A stretch of DNA of 64,000 nt from Bradyrhizobium sp. CSA207 (GTDB lineage Bacteria > Pseudomonadota > Alphaproteobacteria > Rhizobiales > Xanthobacteraceae): assembly GCF_029051685.1 (NCBI RefSeq), contig NZ_JAACFT010000021.1, positions 62,001 to 126,000 on the forward strand. Reading direction: 5' to 3'. Of the stretch, positions 52,245 to 59,993 are shown piece by piece (the first letter of the stretch is position 1; every line of letters starts with the position of its first letter). The translations under genes and the position numbers were made by a program. Under the pieces are notes generated by a model. That model saw only the letters and a list, made by a program, of their open reading frames with translations, did no database searches and was not told the DNA's origin.

Positions 52245-52889
52245 ATGAGGTACTCCAGGCGAGGCATCCTTCTCGGAACCCTGACGACGATGCTCACGTC
52301 GATGTGGTCCCGCATCGTCGGTGCGCCGCGGCGGCCCGCGCCAACGCCATCGGAGAGGCCAATCTGGCCTACCGACGTCGTCGGCAAGCTCTACCGTGAT
52401 ATGTACCGCCGGCTGATTGACCTAGACGCATTCGAGGCCGCCTTCGATCGGGCGATCGAGGTTCTCCGCGCGAGCAATGCCGGCAAGATTGAGCGCGAGG
52501 AAGCGACCACGCGCCTGCTCGCGATTCACTCGGAAGCGCTCCGGCATCCTCCTCCACCGCGCGAAATCGCGGCGCTTCGAGCGGACGAGATAGGTGTTGA
52601 TGAAGCGATGGCACTATTGCGCCGCGCGATCGCCGGGGAGAGTCATATTGAACTCGAGCACCCATGGGCAGAGGTCTTCCATTCCTATGGCCAATTCGCG
52701 ATCGAGGGTTGGAAACTGACAGCTTTCAAGCGCAATTACGGCATCAAGTATCTCGACGCGGCGCTATCGCCGGACGGACGCATGGGGACGTACGCTTCGT
52801 GGCAGGCCCGCGAAGGCAACCCCGTGCACCTGCTTTTCGACGAAGAGCAAGACTGCTTGGACGAGCTGATCGAAAGCATCGATGCATAG
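52245..52889 (+). CDS. hypothetical protein with Tat-like N terminus
   Basis: 214 residues. MRYSRRGILLGTLTTMLTSM has a twin-arginine-like SRRGILLG followed by a moderately hydrophobic stretch, so export or membrane anchoring is possible. The middle is helical (KLYRDMYRRLIDLDAFEAAFDRAIEVL). The C-terminal ~60 residues (HSYGQFAIEGWKLTAFKRNYG, KYLDAALSPDGR) look like a small beta domain seen in uncharacterised proteins. AGAGG precedes the ATG (a second ATG is one codon earlier). No known function. Confidence 0.6.
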   Translation: MRYSRRGILLGTLTTMLTSMWSRIVGAPRRPAPTPSERPIWPTDVVGKLYRDMYRRLIDLDAFEAAFDRAIEVLRASNAGKIEREEATTRLLAIHSEALRHPPPPREIAALRADEIGVDEAMALLRRAIAGESHIELEHPWAEVFHSYGQFAIEGWKLTAFKRNYGIKYLDAALSPDGRMGTYASWQAREGNPVHLLFDEEQDCLDELIESIDA

Positions 52890-53100
52890 GATGCCTTGAT
52901 CCATCATCGGGTTCGCTAACGGCTAACCGGTGAGGTTCGCATCGCTTGTGACGGCGACAGCACGTTGAGGAGATCATCAAGCATCTGGCGGCGGCTCCGA
53001 CCGCGGGACAGGTCGAAATTGAGTGCGTCGCTCGATGCAATTCTTCCGGTTGGCATCCGAGGCTGCCGCCATTGCGGCGGCCTTCTTTGCGGGGATCGAA

Positions 53101-53607
53101 ATGACAGATCAGGATTCGGAAGGCCACGACTCGTCGGCGCGCCGCGATCGCTATCTGCGCTACATCGCGAGCAGCGCTTGGCGCAACAATCCGGCGCGCC
53201 TCGCCGAGCTCGAGGCCTCCGGCATGCGCTGCCGCATCTGCAACGCCAGTGCGGAAGAGGCCGAACTGCAGGTGCACCATCGCACCTACGAGCGCCTCGA
53301 ACACGAGCTCGCGGAGGATCTAACGACGCTCTGCGCCGGTTGCCATCTTGACTTCACGCTTATTCTACGGGGACGGCGGTACGCATCACGCATTCCCAAG
53401 CGCGCCGACGTCCCGTGTCTGCTTGTCAATCAACCTAAAGTCCGAGATCCATTTCATGGAGAGGCCAATGGTGAGCGACTTCGTTTCCTTGCGCTTGATC
53501 GGCGTCCGCCCGCTGTTGATGCATGCCGGCCGGTTGTGCGACCCCTTGGATCCGATCTCGCGCGAGCTCGCGAGGATTACCGGAAAGCGGCTGAAAACCG
53601 TCTCTGA
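53101..53607 (+). CDS. HNH endonuclease-like protein
   Basis: 168 residues in the full frame. The HNH/zinc knuckle is RCRICNASAEEAELQVHHRT (~42-61) with LTTLCAGCHLDFT (~77-89), giving CxxC ... HH ... CxxCH. The His-His pair and metal-binding Cys match HNH nucleases of phage and McrA type. The last ~50 residues overlap the next gene by 140 bp and look like read-through, so the functional protein may once have ended earlier. GGGG precedes ATG 53101. Confidence 0.7.
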   Translation: MTDQDSEGHDSSARRDRYLRYIASSAWRNNPARLAELEASGMRCRICNASAEEAELQVHHRTYERLEHELAEDLTTLCAGCHLDFTLILRGRRYASRIPKRADVPCLLVNQPKVRDPFHGEANGERLRFLALDRRPPAVDACRPVVRPLGSDLARAREDYRKAAENRL

Positions 53608-54040
53608 CCATCGCGAGATCGCGCGCATCGAATGGTTCGGGGGACTCTGGCTCGATGACGGCCGCCCATGCATTCCCGCCGAGGCGATCGAAGCTGCCTT
53701 CATCGCGGGTGCGAAGATGCAGCGGCGGGGAAGACAAGCTGCGGCCGGAATCGAGGTCGACGGTCCGGCCAGGCTGTTCTACGACGGCCCGCAGGATATC
53801 GATGAATTGTGGAAGCAGGAGCGCTTCCGTCTGCGGGTGCCGGTGCGCGTTGGCACGGCGCGCACGATGCGAACGCGACCGCGGTTCGACACCTGGAACG
53901 TCGATTTCAGAGCCTCTTATCTGCCGAGCCTTCTAAGTCCGCCGTTAATCGCGGACATTTTTGTGGCCAGCGGCGTTGCGCGTGGACTAGGCGACTGGCG
54001 GCCCAAATTCGGAAGATTTCGCGTCGAGTGTCTCGACTGA
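53468..54040 (+). CDS. phage-associated conserved hypothetical protein
   Basis: 190 residues: VSLRLIGVRPLLMHAGRLCDPLDPISRELARITGKRLKT, ARIEWFGGLWLDDGRPCIPAEAIEAAF, RTMRTRPRFDTWNVDF and GLGDWRPKFGRFRVE (all in part). This order of blocks is typical of a phage/prophage protein family of unknown function. GGAGAGG stands before ATG 53468. It follows the HNH gene, a frequent neighbour in prophages. Confidence 0.65.
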   Translation: MVSDFVSLRLIGVRPLLMHAGRLCDPLDPISRELARITGKRLKTVSDHREIARIEWFGGLWLDDGRPCIPAEAIEAAFIAGAKMQRRGRQAAAGIEVDGPARLFYDGPQDIDELWKQERFRLRVPVRVGTARTMRTRPRFDTWNVDFRASYLPSLLSPPLIADIFVASGVARGLGDWRPKFGRFRVECLD

Positions 54041-54348
54041 CCAGCTTCGTGGCGGGGTGTGGCCCGGCCTGGCATGGCACGGTCCGGCGTGGCAAGGGGA
54101 GAGCCGGCGCAAGCCGGCTGCTCCAGCCACGCCTGCCCGATCCGACGCCGGACATTGGGCGAGCGTACCTCGAAATTGAATCCTTCAGACCATTGTCGCG
54201 GCCACAAACGTGAGGTGTCGTGCAGCCCCGAAAGGGGCCGCTCGGACGGCGGAACGGAAAGGACGGTGCGCTGGCCACCACCCCACGAATCCTTGGACGT
54301 CGCTTTGGGCCGGCAAGCAAAAGTTTTCCGCGCGAGAGGTTCGAGCCG
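54041..54348. other. non-coding stretch with TGGC-rich repeats
   Basis: The start (54053-54100) is a run of short TGGC/CCGG-containing repeats, and AGCCGGC...GCCGGCT (54111-54125) is an inverted repeat. It lies between the phage-type gene and the excisionase-like gene and could hold the promoter or an attachment site for the integrase pair. Confidence 0.35.
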
Positions 54349-54705
54349 ATGCAAGGACTCGACGATCACCTCGTTGAGACGCTGCGTGACGGCTTTGGCG
54401 GACACCCGACCGTCAGCTTCGTCCAGGCGTGCAAACTATTGAATATCAATGCAAAAACGTTGCGGAGCCACGTCCGCCGCGGTAGCATCGCCTTCCGGCA
54501 AACGGGGCTCGGCAAGTTCCGCGTACGCCGCGAGTTTGCACTGCAGGACCTCGTAGACTTCTACACGGGAACCCTGCGCCGACTGGAACCTACGGCGCCG
54601 GTCCCGCCCGCCCGCGTCGACAGGAGCAAACGGGCCAGTTTCTTGGACGGCCACGCCACCCGCCGGGCCGCCCGGAAGGAGCGCAAACGCCATGCAAGCG
54701 CCTGA
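54349..54705 (+). CDS. excisionase-like helix-turn-helix protein
   Basis: 118 residues. VSFVQACKLLNINAKTLRSHVRRGSIAFRQTGLGKFRVRREFALQDLVDFY (in part, ~23-75) is a MerR/excisionase-type winged helix-turn-helix. The C terminus is strongly basic (RAARKERKRHASA). It overlaps the start of the integrase gene by 14 bp, as recombination directionality factors often do. It probably controls excision or integrase expression. Confidence 0.7.
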   Translation: MQGLDDHLVETLRDGFGGHPTVSFVQACKLLNINAKTLRSHVRRGSIAFRQTGLGKFRVRREFALQDLVDFYTGTLRRLEPTAPVPPARVDRSKRASFLDGHATRRAARKERKRHASA

Positions 54706-56041
54706 CCGCAACGCTCACACACAGGATCGCACCGGCCAATCGGAACCGGTCAACGTCTATTTGCACACGGGCAGCCGGTTCTGGCAGATGCTGTTCGAGG
54801 TTAACGGCAAGCCCTACCGGAAGTCGTCACGAACCACGAGCAAGCGCGAGGCGATCGCCAAGGCGAAGCGATGGAAGGCGGAGGTGCTGGCTGAGCGCGC
54901 CGAGCGCCGGCCGGCGGCATGGTCCGACGCGCGCCCACCGACCGCGCTGCCCGATATGCCCTTTGGCGAAGCGGCGCAGATCTATTGGGACCAGCAGGGC
55001 CAATTCACCCGCAACGCCGAGGCCTTGGACGGTTACCTCGCGCGCATCGTGCAAATGGTCGGCCCGGACAAGATGTGCAGCACGATCGCCCGCGACGACG
55101 AACGCCGGATTCGCGCGGCCCTGCGGCGGGGCGAGCGGCCGGAGGGCATCGGCAAGCTCGGGCGGCCGCTGAAGGTCACGGGGGCCTACCGCCCAAGATC
55201 CATCAACGGCTACACCGACTTGATCGGCACCGTGCTGAACTGGGTCGAGATCATTCCGCCCTACCGCTGGGGACGCCGCCGCCGGCGGGATGAGACCGAC
55301 CGGGAGATCGTGCGGCCGCGCTATCGCTGGCTGACCTTCGAGGAGCAGTGGCGGCTCGACAAGGTGATGGAGCCCGATCTCAAGGACGCGGTGCTGTTCG
55401 CGATCGATGTTGGGATACGCGAGGACGAGCTTAGCAAGCTGACCTGGAGCGCGATCGACTGGGCGCTCTGCACGGTCACCTTCCCGCTCAAGGCAAAGGG
55501 CACCGACGAAAAGATGCACACCGTCGACCTCACCGAGGAGGCGATGGCGATCCTCTATGCGCGCCGGGCACTGCACAAGCGCGAGGGTGTCCGGTCCGAC
55601 CGCATCTTCCTGCTGCGCGCCCGCAGGAATCACTGGCATCAGGGCGAATTGCGCAAGAAGGGTGAGCTGATCGAGTTCTCGCCGCAACTGCTGTACCGGC
55701 GGTTCATCGAAGCCTGCGGCGCCGCCGGCGTGCAGGACATGCTGTTTCACGACTTGCGGCGGACCGCCGGTCGACGCATCTACGATGAGGAAGGCTCGGA
55801 CATCGAAGCCGCCCGCGCGCTGCTCGGTCATGTCGACATCAAGACCACCCAGGACTATCTCGGCGTCACCGGGACTGCGATCAATCCGCACCTGCGCCGG
55901 CGCAGCGCTCGCGCAAAACTCGCCCTGGCTGAACTCGAGGCGGCGGCGAGGCGGACCGACGCCGCGCCGGGCAGCCGCGCGCACGTGCTGCACGACGTGC
56001 TGACGCGCCCGCCGACACCGCGCCTGCGCCGCGTACGCTAG
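54692..56041 (+). CDS. tyrosine recombinase (phage/ICE integrase)
   Basis: 449 residues. The N-terminal AP2-like arm-binding region is NVYLHTGSRFWQMLFEVNGK. A core-binding SAM-like domain follows (~90-140). Catalytic residues are Arg in DVGIREDELSKLTW (~243), HDLRRTAGRRI (~352), His in LLGHVDIKTTQDYLGV (~376) and the nucleophile Tyr in that segment (~388). All are intact. Its stop codon overlaps the convergent KfrA-like gene by 4 bp. It belongs to an element distinct from that of the recombinase at 41437. Confidence 0.9.
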   Translation: MQAPDRNAHTQDRTGQSEPVNVYLHTGSRFWQMLFEVNGKPYRKSSRTTSKREAIAKAKRWKAEVLAERAERRPAAWSDARPPTALPDMPFGEAAQIYWDQQGQFTRNAEALDGYLARIVQMVGPDKMCSTIARDDERRIRAALRRGERPEGIGKLGRPLKVTGAYRPRSINGYTDLIGTVLNWVEIIPPYRWGRRRRRDETDREIVRPRYRWLTFEEQWRLDKVMEPDLKDAVLFAIDVGIREDELSKLTWSAIDWALCTVTFPLKAKGTDEKMHTVDLTEEAMAILYARRALHKREGVRSDRIFLLRARRNHWHQGELRKKGELIEFSPQLLYRRFIEACGAAGVQDMLFHDLRRTAGRRIYDEEGSDIEAARALLGHVDIKTTQDYLGVTGTAINPHLRRRSARAKLALAELEAAARRTDAAPGSRAHVLHDVLTRPPTPRLRRVR

Positions 56042-57327
56042 ACCCGCTCGACTCGCGCGGCAGATGGTCTGCGCGCCATGCGGCGTGCTTTGCGTCGCGC
56101 CGCGCGGGGCCGCGCGATCACGTAGCCGCCGCCGCGGATGTCGAGCGCGCCGGCCTTCTTGCCCCGCTTAAGACACTGGGCCAGCCACACCGGGCTGAGA
56201 TCGGAGAGCTCCGGCTCGAGGCTTGCCGCGATGTCGCGCCGTGCGAGCGGCGAAGGCGAGACTGCGATCGCCACCACCATCCGCACCCACAACATGCGGC
56301 CGAATTCGCGTGCCAGCTTGGCGTCGGTGTCGTCACTCGCCCAGACTTTCTTCGGCCGCGGCGCCGCCTCGTAGTCGAACCAATAGGCGCCGCGCCGGCC
56401 AGGCACGCGTGCGATCCGCGACCCGGCCAGCGCGGCGGCCAGATCGAGGTAGGGGCGGTTGGTCGTCAGGGGAATGCGGCCCGTGCTGATCAGCGCCTTA
56501 GCCGCCATCGGCCGACGCCCGGCACGAAGCTCGAACGCGACCGCACGCGCCACCTTCGGCTTCGCTGCGCCCTGCCAGTCGGAGTCCACAACGGGCATCG
56601 GTGGATCGGCGTCGGCGCGCTCCGCGCGCTCGCGCATCACGTAGGCGCGAATGCGCGCCAGGCGCGCTGCCTTGACCACGGGCGACTCCGGCGGGCGCGC
56701 AATAGCTCGCCGCGTCGGCGGACGCCTCGGTCGCGACGGCCGGTTCGTCGGCCACGACCGCGGTCGGCCTTTTGGCGCATCAGGCGGTCGTGCACTGACG
56801 GCAGGCTTGGATGTCCTGGCAGCGACCCGCTCCTCGTAGCCCGCGAGAAACGTCCGCCGGGCCGGCTCGTTCGGAGCTGTGCCAACGGGCGCGCCCTCAG
56901 GCTTGAGGTCTTGCCGCAATGCGGCCGCGTTGCTCCGAGGAACTGGGTCGCGGCGCGCCGTGGCACGCGGCTGCGGCGCCGGAATCGGCCGCGGAGCGCC
57001 AGCGCTCGAGGGCTGGTCGTCGCGCGGCGGCGCTGCGGGTGCGGTGACTGCGCCCCGCGCGCGCGGCTGCTCGCTAAGGGTCAGGATCAACAGCAGGTCG
57101 CGCGCGAACCGATACGCGGCGCGCAGCACCGGACCGGGCAGCCGCGCCGCCATCATCTCGCGATCGCTGCGCCAGCGGTTGAGGCAGCGTGCGACGTTCT
57201 GCTTGCGGCCGCCGGCGCGGCGGACCACATCGGCGAGCCTCACCGCGTCGAGCCCACCGTGTTCGAGCAGCAGTGCGTCGGCCGCGGCGTACACCCGCGC
57301 TTCGGTCGAGGGCTTGTCGTCTGCCAT
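56038..57327 (-). CDS. KfrA-like DNA-binding protein, putative
   Basis: 429 residues. The N-terminal ~60 residues (VYAAADALLLEHGGLDAVRLADVVRRAGG, RKQNVARCLNRWRSDREMMAAR) resemble the KfrA N-terminal DNA-binding domain of plasmid and island regulators. The middle (~85-210) is Pro/Arg/Ala-rich and disordered. The C-terminal ~150 residues are basic (DTDAKLAREFGRMLWVRM, LSDLSPVWLAQCLKRGKK). ATG 57327 is chosen over the open frame to 57639. A 45-bp palindrome lies upstream. The KfrA assignment rests on the N terminus only. Confidence 0.55.
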   Translation of the reverse strand: MADDKPSTEARVYAAADALLLEHGGLDAVRLADVVRRAGGRKQNVARCLNRWRSDREMMAARLPGPVLRAAYRFARDLLLILTLSEQPRARGAVTAPAAPPRDDQPSSAGAPRPIPAPQPRATARRDPVPRSNAAALRQDLKPEGAPVGTAPNEPARRTFLAGYEERVAARTSKPAVSARPPDAPKGRPRSWPTNRPSRPRRPPTRRAIARPPESPVVKAARLARIRAYVMRERAERADADPPMPVVDSDWQGAAKPKVARAVAFELRAGRRPMAAKALISTGRIPLTTNRPYLDLAAALAGSRIARVPGRRGAYWFDYEAAPRPKKVWASDDTDAKLAREFGRMLWVRMVVAIAVSPSPLARRDIAASLEPELSDLSPVWLAQCLKRGKKAGALDIRGGGYVIARPRAARRKARRMARRPSAARVERV

Positions 57328-57450
57328 CGCAAGTCTCCAAGGATTCGTCGGCAGGTGCGCGCCGGCCGTGTTGAACCGCCATGCCGGCGGGAGCGGGCGG
57401 GCTCCCAAATCCGCCGGCGGCGGGTCCCGAAGAATCCCCGAAGTCGGCCT

Positions 57451-57516
57451 GCAAATGCAAGAACTGCCTGCGGCGCAGGCAGTTCTTGCATTTGCACTTA
57501 CAGGGGCCGCCTGTAA
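57451..57516. repeat. 45-bp palindrome and adjacent inverted repeat
   Basis: 57451-57495 is a palindrome with 22-bp perfect arms around one central base (arm begins GCAAATGCAAGAACTGCCTG). Directly beside it, TTACAGG (57498-57504) and CCTGTAA (57510-57516) form a second inverted repeat with a 5-nt loop. They lie 124-190 bp upstream of the KfrA-like gene. They could be operators of that protein, a replication or transfer site, or a recombination site. Confidence 0.7.
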
Positions 57517-57984
57517 AGCCGCTGGCTTCGTCCTGCGAAGGGCACGGCCGGAATACTTAAAAGAACGGGTTTCCAAACAATGACTTAGTCCTTCATCGCT
57601 CTGACAACGGTTCGCGATCAAATGGGGAACAAAGAGCAAACAGTGGCAAACAAGGGAAGCCTATGTCCCGAAGTCCTCCCGAAGCCGGGAGCTGCCCGGT
57701 TCCCGGGTTCGGAGCTCGAAACTGCTTAACCAGCCTTGCGGGCTCACCAGCGGCACACCTAGCGCGCCGTCACAGAAGCGACCGCAGCAACTTCTCCACG
57801 GCTGTGCTTTCCGCCCCAGTAGCATGGTGGATCGTCCGACCCACCGTTGGCCGTCGCGACGCCACAGCACAACGCCAACTTGGCGTGGCCAAGGATTAGG
57901 GTTCGGCAAAGGAAGTGCCCGGCAAGATCGGCTAGTGAAGTTCGGCGTGTGTGCGTCCGGCCCGGGCCTTATCGCGCTTCTTTT
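57517..57984. other. stretch without a recognisable gene
   Basis: Open frames on both strands (such as minus 57661-57909) have no ribosome-binding site or family motif. I see nothing I can name. Confidence 0.4.
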
Positions 57985-58080
57985 GCGAGGGCGCGCTGGG
58001 ACAGTCGCCTGCTCGGACCCGCAAACATCTTTGCTGTCGGAATCAGCAGGTCAGCGACATCGACGCCGTGGATGCGATCA
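57985..58080 (-). pseudogene. duplicated tail of an XRE regulator gene
   Basis: Minus-strand text DRIHGVDVADLLIPTAKMFA parallels the end of the intact XRE gene next to it (ISAALGVEVAELLLPSKKVLA). Only about 25 codons can be recognised, so it is a remnant of a related, formerly tandem gene. Confidence 0.4.
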
Positions 58081-58117
58081 AACGGAAACGAGTGGAAATG
58101 CGAGGCGCAAAGGAAAG

Positions 58118-58441
58118 TCAGCCGCGCTTGGCCCGACCGTGCCTAGTTTCGCCGGCACCGACCCCGCTCGCCGGCCCGGCAGCATCGGCTGCAGGCCGAT
58201 CGGCCAGCACCTTTTTGGAAGGCAGCAGCAGCTCCGCGACCTCGACGCCCAGCGCGGCCGAGATCTTATCCAGTGATTCCAAGGTTGGATTTGCGGTCGC
58301 GAGCTCCAATGCGCTGATCAGCGCCTGACGCAAACTCGCCTCGTCGGCGAGGTCGTACTGCGACCACGATCGCTGCAGACGAAGCTCTCGAAGGTTGCGG
58401 GCAAGCAACCGCTTGGTGTGTGCCGGATTTCGCCGCTTCAT
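58118..58441 (-). CDS. XRE family helix-turn-helix regulator
   Basis: 107 residues. The helix-turn-helix domain spans ~12-70 (LARNLRELRLQRSWSQYDLADEASLRQALISALELATANPTLESLDKISAALGVEVAELL, in part), of the compact phage-repressor/antitoxin type. The C terminus is short and basic. Two tandem palindromic sites lie just upstream, the first 36 bp from the start, so it is probably autoregulated. A 15/16 copy of the site at 47.36 kb suggests a second target. Confidence 0.85.
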   Translation of the reverse strand: MKRRNPAHTKRLLARNLRELRLQRSWSQYDLADEASLRQALISALELATANPTLESLDKISAALGVEVAELLLPSKKVLADRPAADAAGPASGVGAGETRHGRAKRG

Positions 58442-58476
58442 CCGTCAGGATGATGCATTCCGCAAGCGCGGACAAA

Positions 58477-58511
58477 ACACGCTTTAGCGTGTTAAATACG
58501 CTATGACGTGT
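58477..58511. promoter_or_regulatory. tandem XRE operators
   Basis: ACACGCTTTAGCGTGT (58477-58492) is an almost perfect palindrome. ATACGCTATGACGTGT (58496-58511) is a 12/16 copy spaced 19 bp on. Both overlap the expected promoter of the XRE gene ending at 58118. Confidence 0.65.
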
Positions 58512-58773
58512 TCCGTTCACCGATTCTGCTCTTACCGTCTCGCGATGAATGCCCCCTTTCCGGCCTCAGTCAGGTACGCGCTTAATATCTGGAAGCTGGA
58601 GGCATCGCTGCAATACCCAGCATGCAAGCGGCCCAATTGCCGGTGGCGAACATCCTCAGGCTGCGCCGAAATCGAGCCGCGGCGAACTCTGACGATGTAG
58701 TAGGAGGATTGCGAGCGCGGCGCAGTGGTCGAGCACCGATCGCTGGGCCCTCTCGTTTCCCGACCTTGCAAAT
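58512..58773. other. short stretch without a recognised gene
   Basis: Frames are open on both strands (plus 58503-58700, minus 58532-58771), but neither resembles a known family nor has a clear ribosome-binding site. Confidence 0.35.
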
Positions 58774-58805
58774 GCGTTGAACAATTGCTATCGTCTGTTC
58801 AACGC
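58774..58805. promoter_or_regulatory. inverted-repeat operator of the PIN toxin-antitoxin pair
   Basis: GCGTTGAACA (58774-58783) and its exact complement TGTTCAACGC (58796-58805) are separated by 12 bp and end 11 bp before the antitoxin start codon. This is the expected place for antitoxin autoregulation. Confidence 0.65.
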
Positions 58806-58816
58806 TGGAGGTTGTC

Positions 58817-59113
58817 ATGGCTGTGCGGACCCGCACGTCGACAGAGACCGAGAAGCACATTGCGCTTACGCGCAACCGGCTCGTGCTCGAGCAGGCGCGC
58901 GCCGTCGGGCTGCTCGGTAAGGCCAAGAACACGCGCTTGTCCGGGCGCGTGCCGGCAGGCCTGATCGAAGCGGCAAAGAAGCGGGCTCACGTATCTTCCG
59001 ATACCGAACTTCTAGAGCTCGCGTTGTCGCGTTTGGCACTCGAAGACGATTTCGGCGCGCGTCTTGTTAGGCGCAGGGGAAGCATCCCGGCAGATATCGA
59101 TCTTGCCATTTGA
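58817..59113 (+). CDS. VapB-type antitoxin of a PIN toxin
   Basis: 98 residues, charged, with RVPAGLIEAAKKRAHVSSDTELLELALSRLALED (in part, ~52-85), a ribbon-helix-helix-like segment. The C-terminal tail likely binds the toxin. GGAGG lies 6 nt before ATG 58817. The 3' end overlaps the PIN gene by about 10 bp. Family assignment is by context and size more than by motif. Confidence 0.75.
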   Translation: MAVRTRTSTETEKHIALTRNRLVLEQARAVGLLGKAKNTRLSGRVPAGLIEAAKKRAHVSSDTELLELALSRLALEDDFGARLVRRRGSIPADIDLAI

Positions 59114-59675
59114 TCTCCAGGGAGCATTGCGGAGGCTGAAGCCGCACAAGCGTTTGGAACGGTTGACGCGACGAGCAGATTCCGAGCTTGCCTGGGCGTC
59201 CGACGAGCCGCTCATCGGCGGCGCGCTAATTCTCGATACCAGCGTTTACCTCGACGTCTTGCAGGCACGCACGCCGGACGCTGTCGATGAATTGCTGACA
59301 TATCGCGTCTGCCACCACTCGGCCGTCTGCCTTGCCGAACTAACGCATGTGTTCGGGCGGCTCGATCCGGCTCACCCCTCAACGATTGGGGTTCTGCAAA
59401 CGGTACGGGATGTGATTGAAGACATTCCGCAGCATCGCTTGCAAGCTCCGGATACGGCGATGTGGGGCGAAGCGGGAATGCTTGCGGGCGAGCTCGTTCG
59501 TCTCAGCGGCGCGCCGAAGGGGGCGGGTCACGAGCGGAAATACCTCAACGATGCGCTCATCTATCTTCAGGCACGGGGTATCGGTGCCAGCGTATTAACA
59601 GGGAATGTCGGCGACTTCGACTTCCTGAACCAACTTGTTCCGGGAGTTCCGATCATTCTATATCGGCAGGTGTGA
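59103..59675 (+). CDS. PIN domain toxin (VapC-type ribonuclease)
   Basis: 190 residues from a TTG at 59103 overlapping the antitoxin stop; a TTG at 59064 is also in frame and the true start is uncertain. PIN acidic residues are in ALILDTSVYLDVLQ (Asp), HHSAVCLAELTHVFG (Glu), KYLNDALIYLQARG (Asp) and LTGNVGDFDFLNQL (Asp). The set is complete, so it should be an active Mg-dependent RNase neutralised by the preceding protein. The N-terminal basic stretch (LRRLKPHKRLERLTRRADSE) is longer than usual for VapC. Confidence 0.82.
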   Translation: MPFDLQGALRRLKPHKRLERLTRRADSELAWASDEPLIGGALILDTSVYLDVLQARTPDAVDELLTYRVCHHSAVCLAELTHVFGRLDPAHPSTIGVLQTVRDVIEDIPQHRLQAPDTAMWGEAGMLAGELVRLSGAPKGAGHERKYLNDALIYLQARGIGASVLTGNVGDFDFLNQLVPGVPIILYRQV

Positions 59676-59993
59676 GCCAATTCCCGCAGTCATTCAGAAA
59701 TTCCCGCGGTGCCAACAAGAAGTCCGGACAGGCTTAGAAGCTCCCACGACAGTTGAGGCCACGGCGTAAGGTCATTCCACACGATAATCCGGATAGCCAA
59801 AACTCTTAAGCTCCCGTCGGACGGGCCTTGTGCCGCTCCCGACGGATTCACCGATTTTGGTATCGGCGGAAGTCCGAAGCAAGCCACCAGCGGCTTGGCC
59901 CCGACCCAGCGATGTATCAACACGAAATTCCGAATGGCCTTTTGTTCTGACAGCTCTATTTGTCAAGGCGGAGCGAAGGACGGACCCGTAGAG

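Noticed and set aside
57824..58328. Plus-strand frames opposite the second XRE gene
   Set aside because: Their Ser/Thr/Ala-rich text mirrors the minus-strand helix-turn-helix gene and its duplicated tail.
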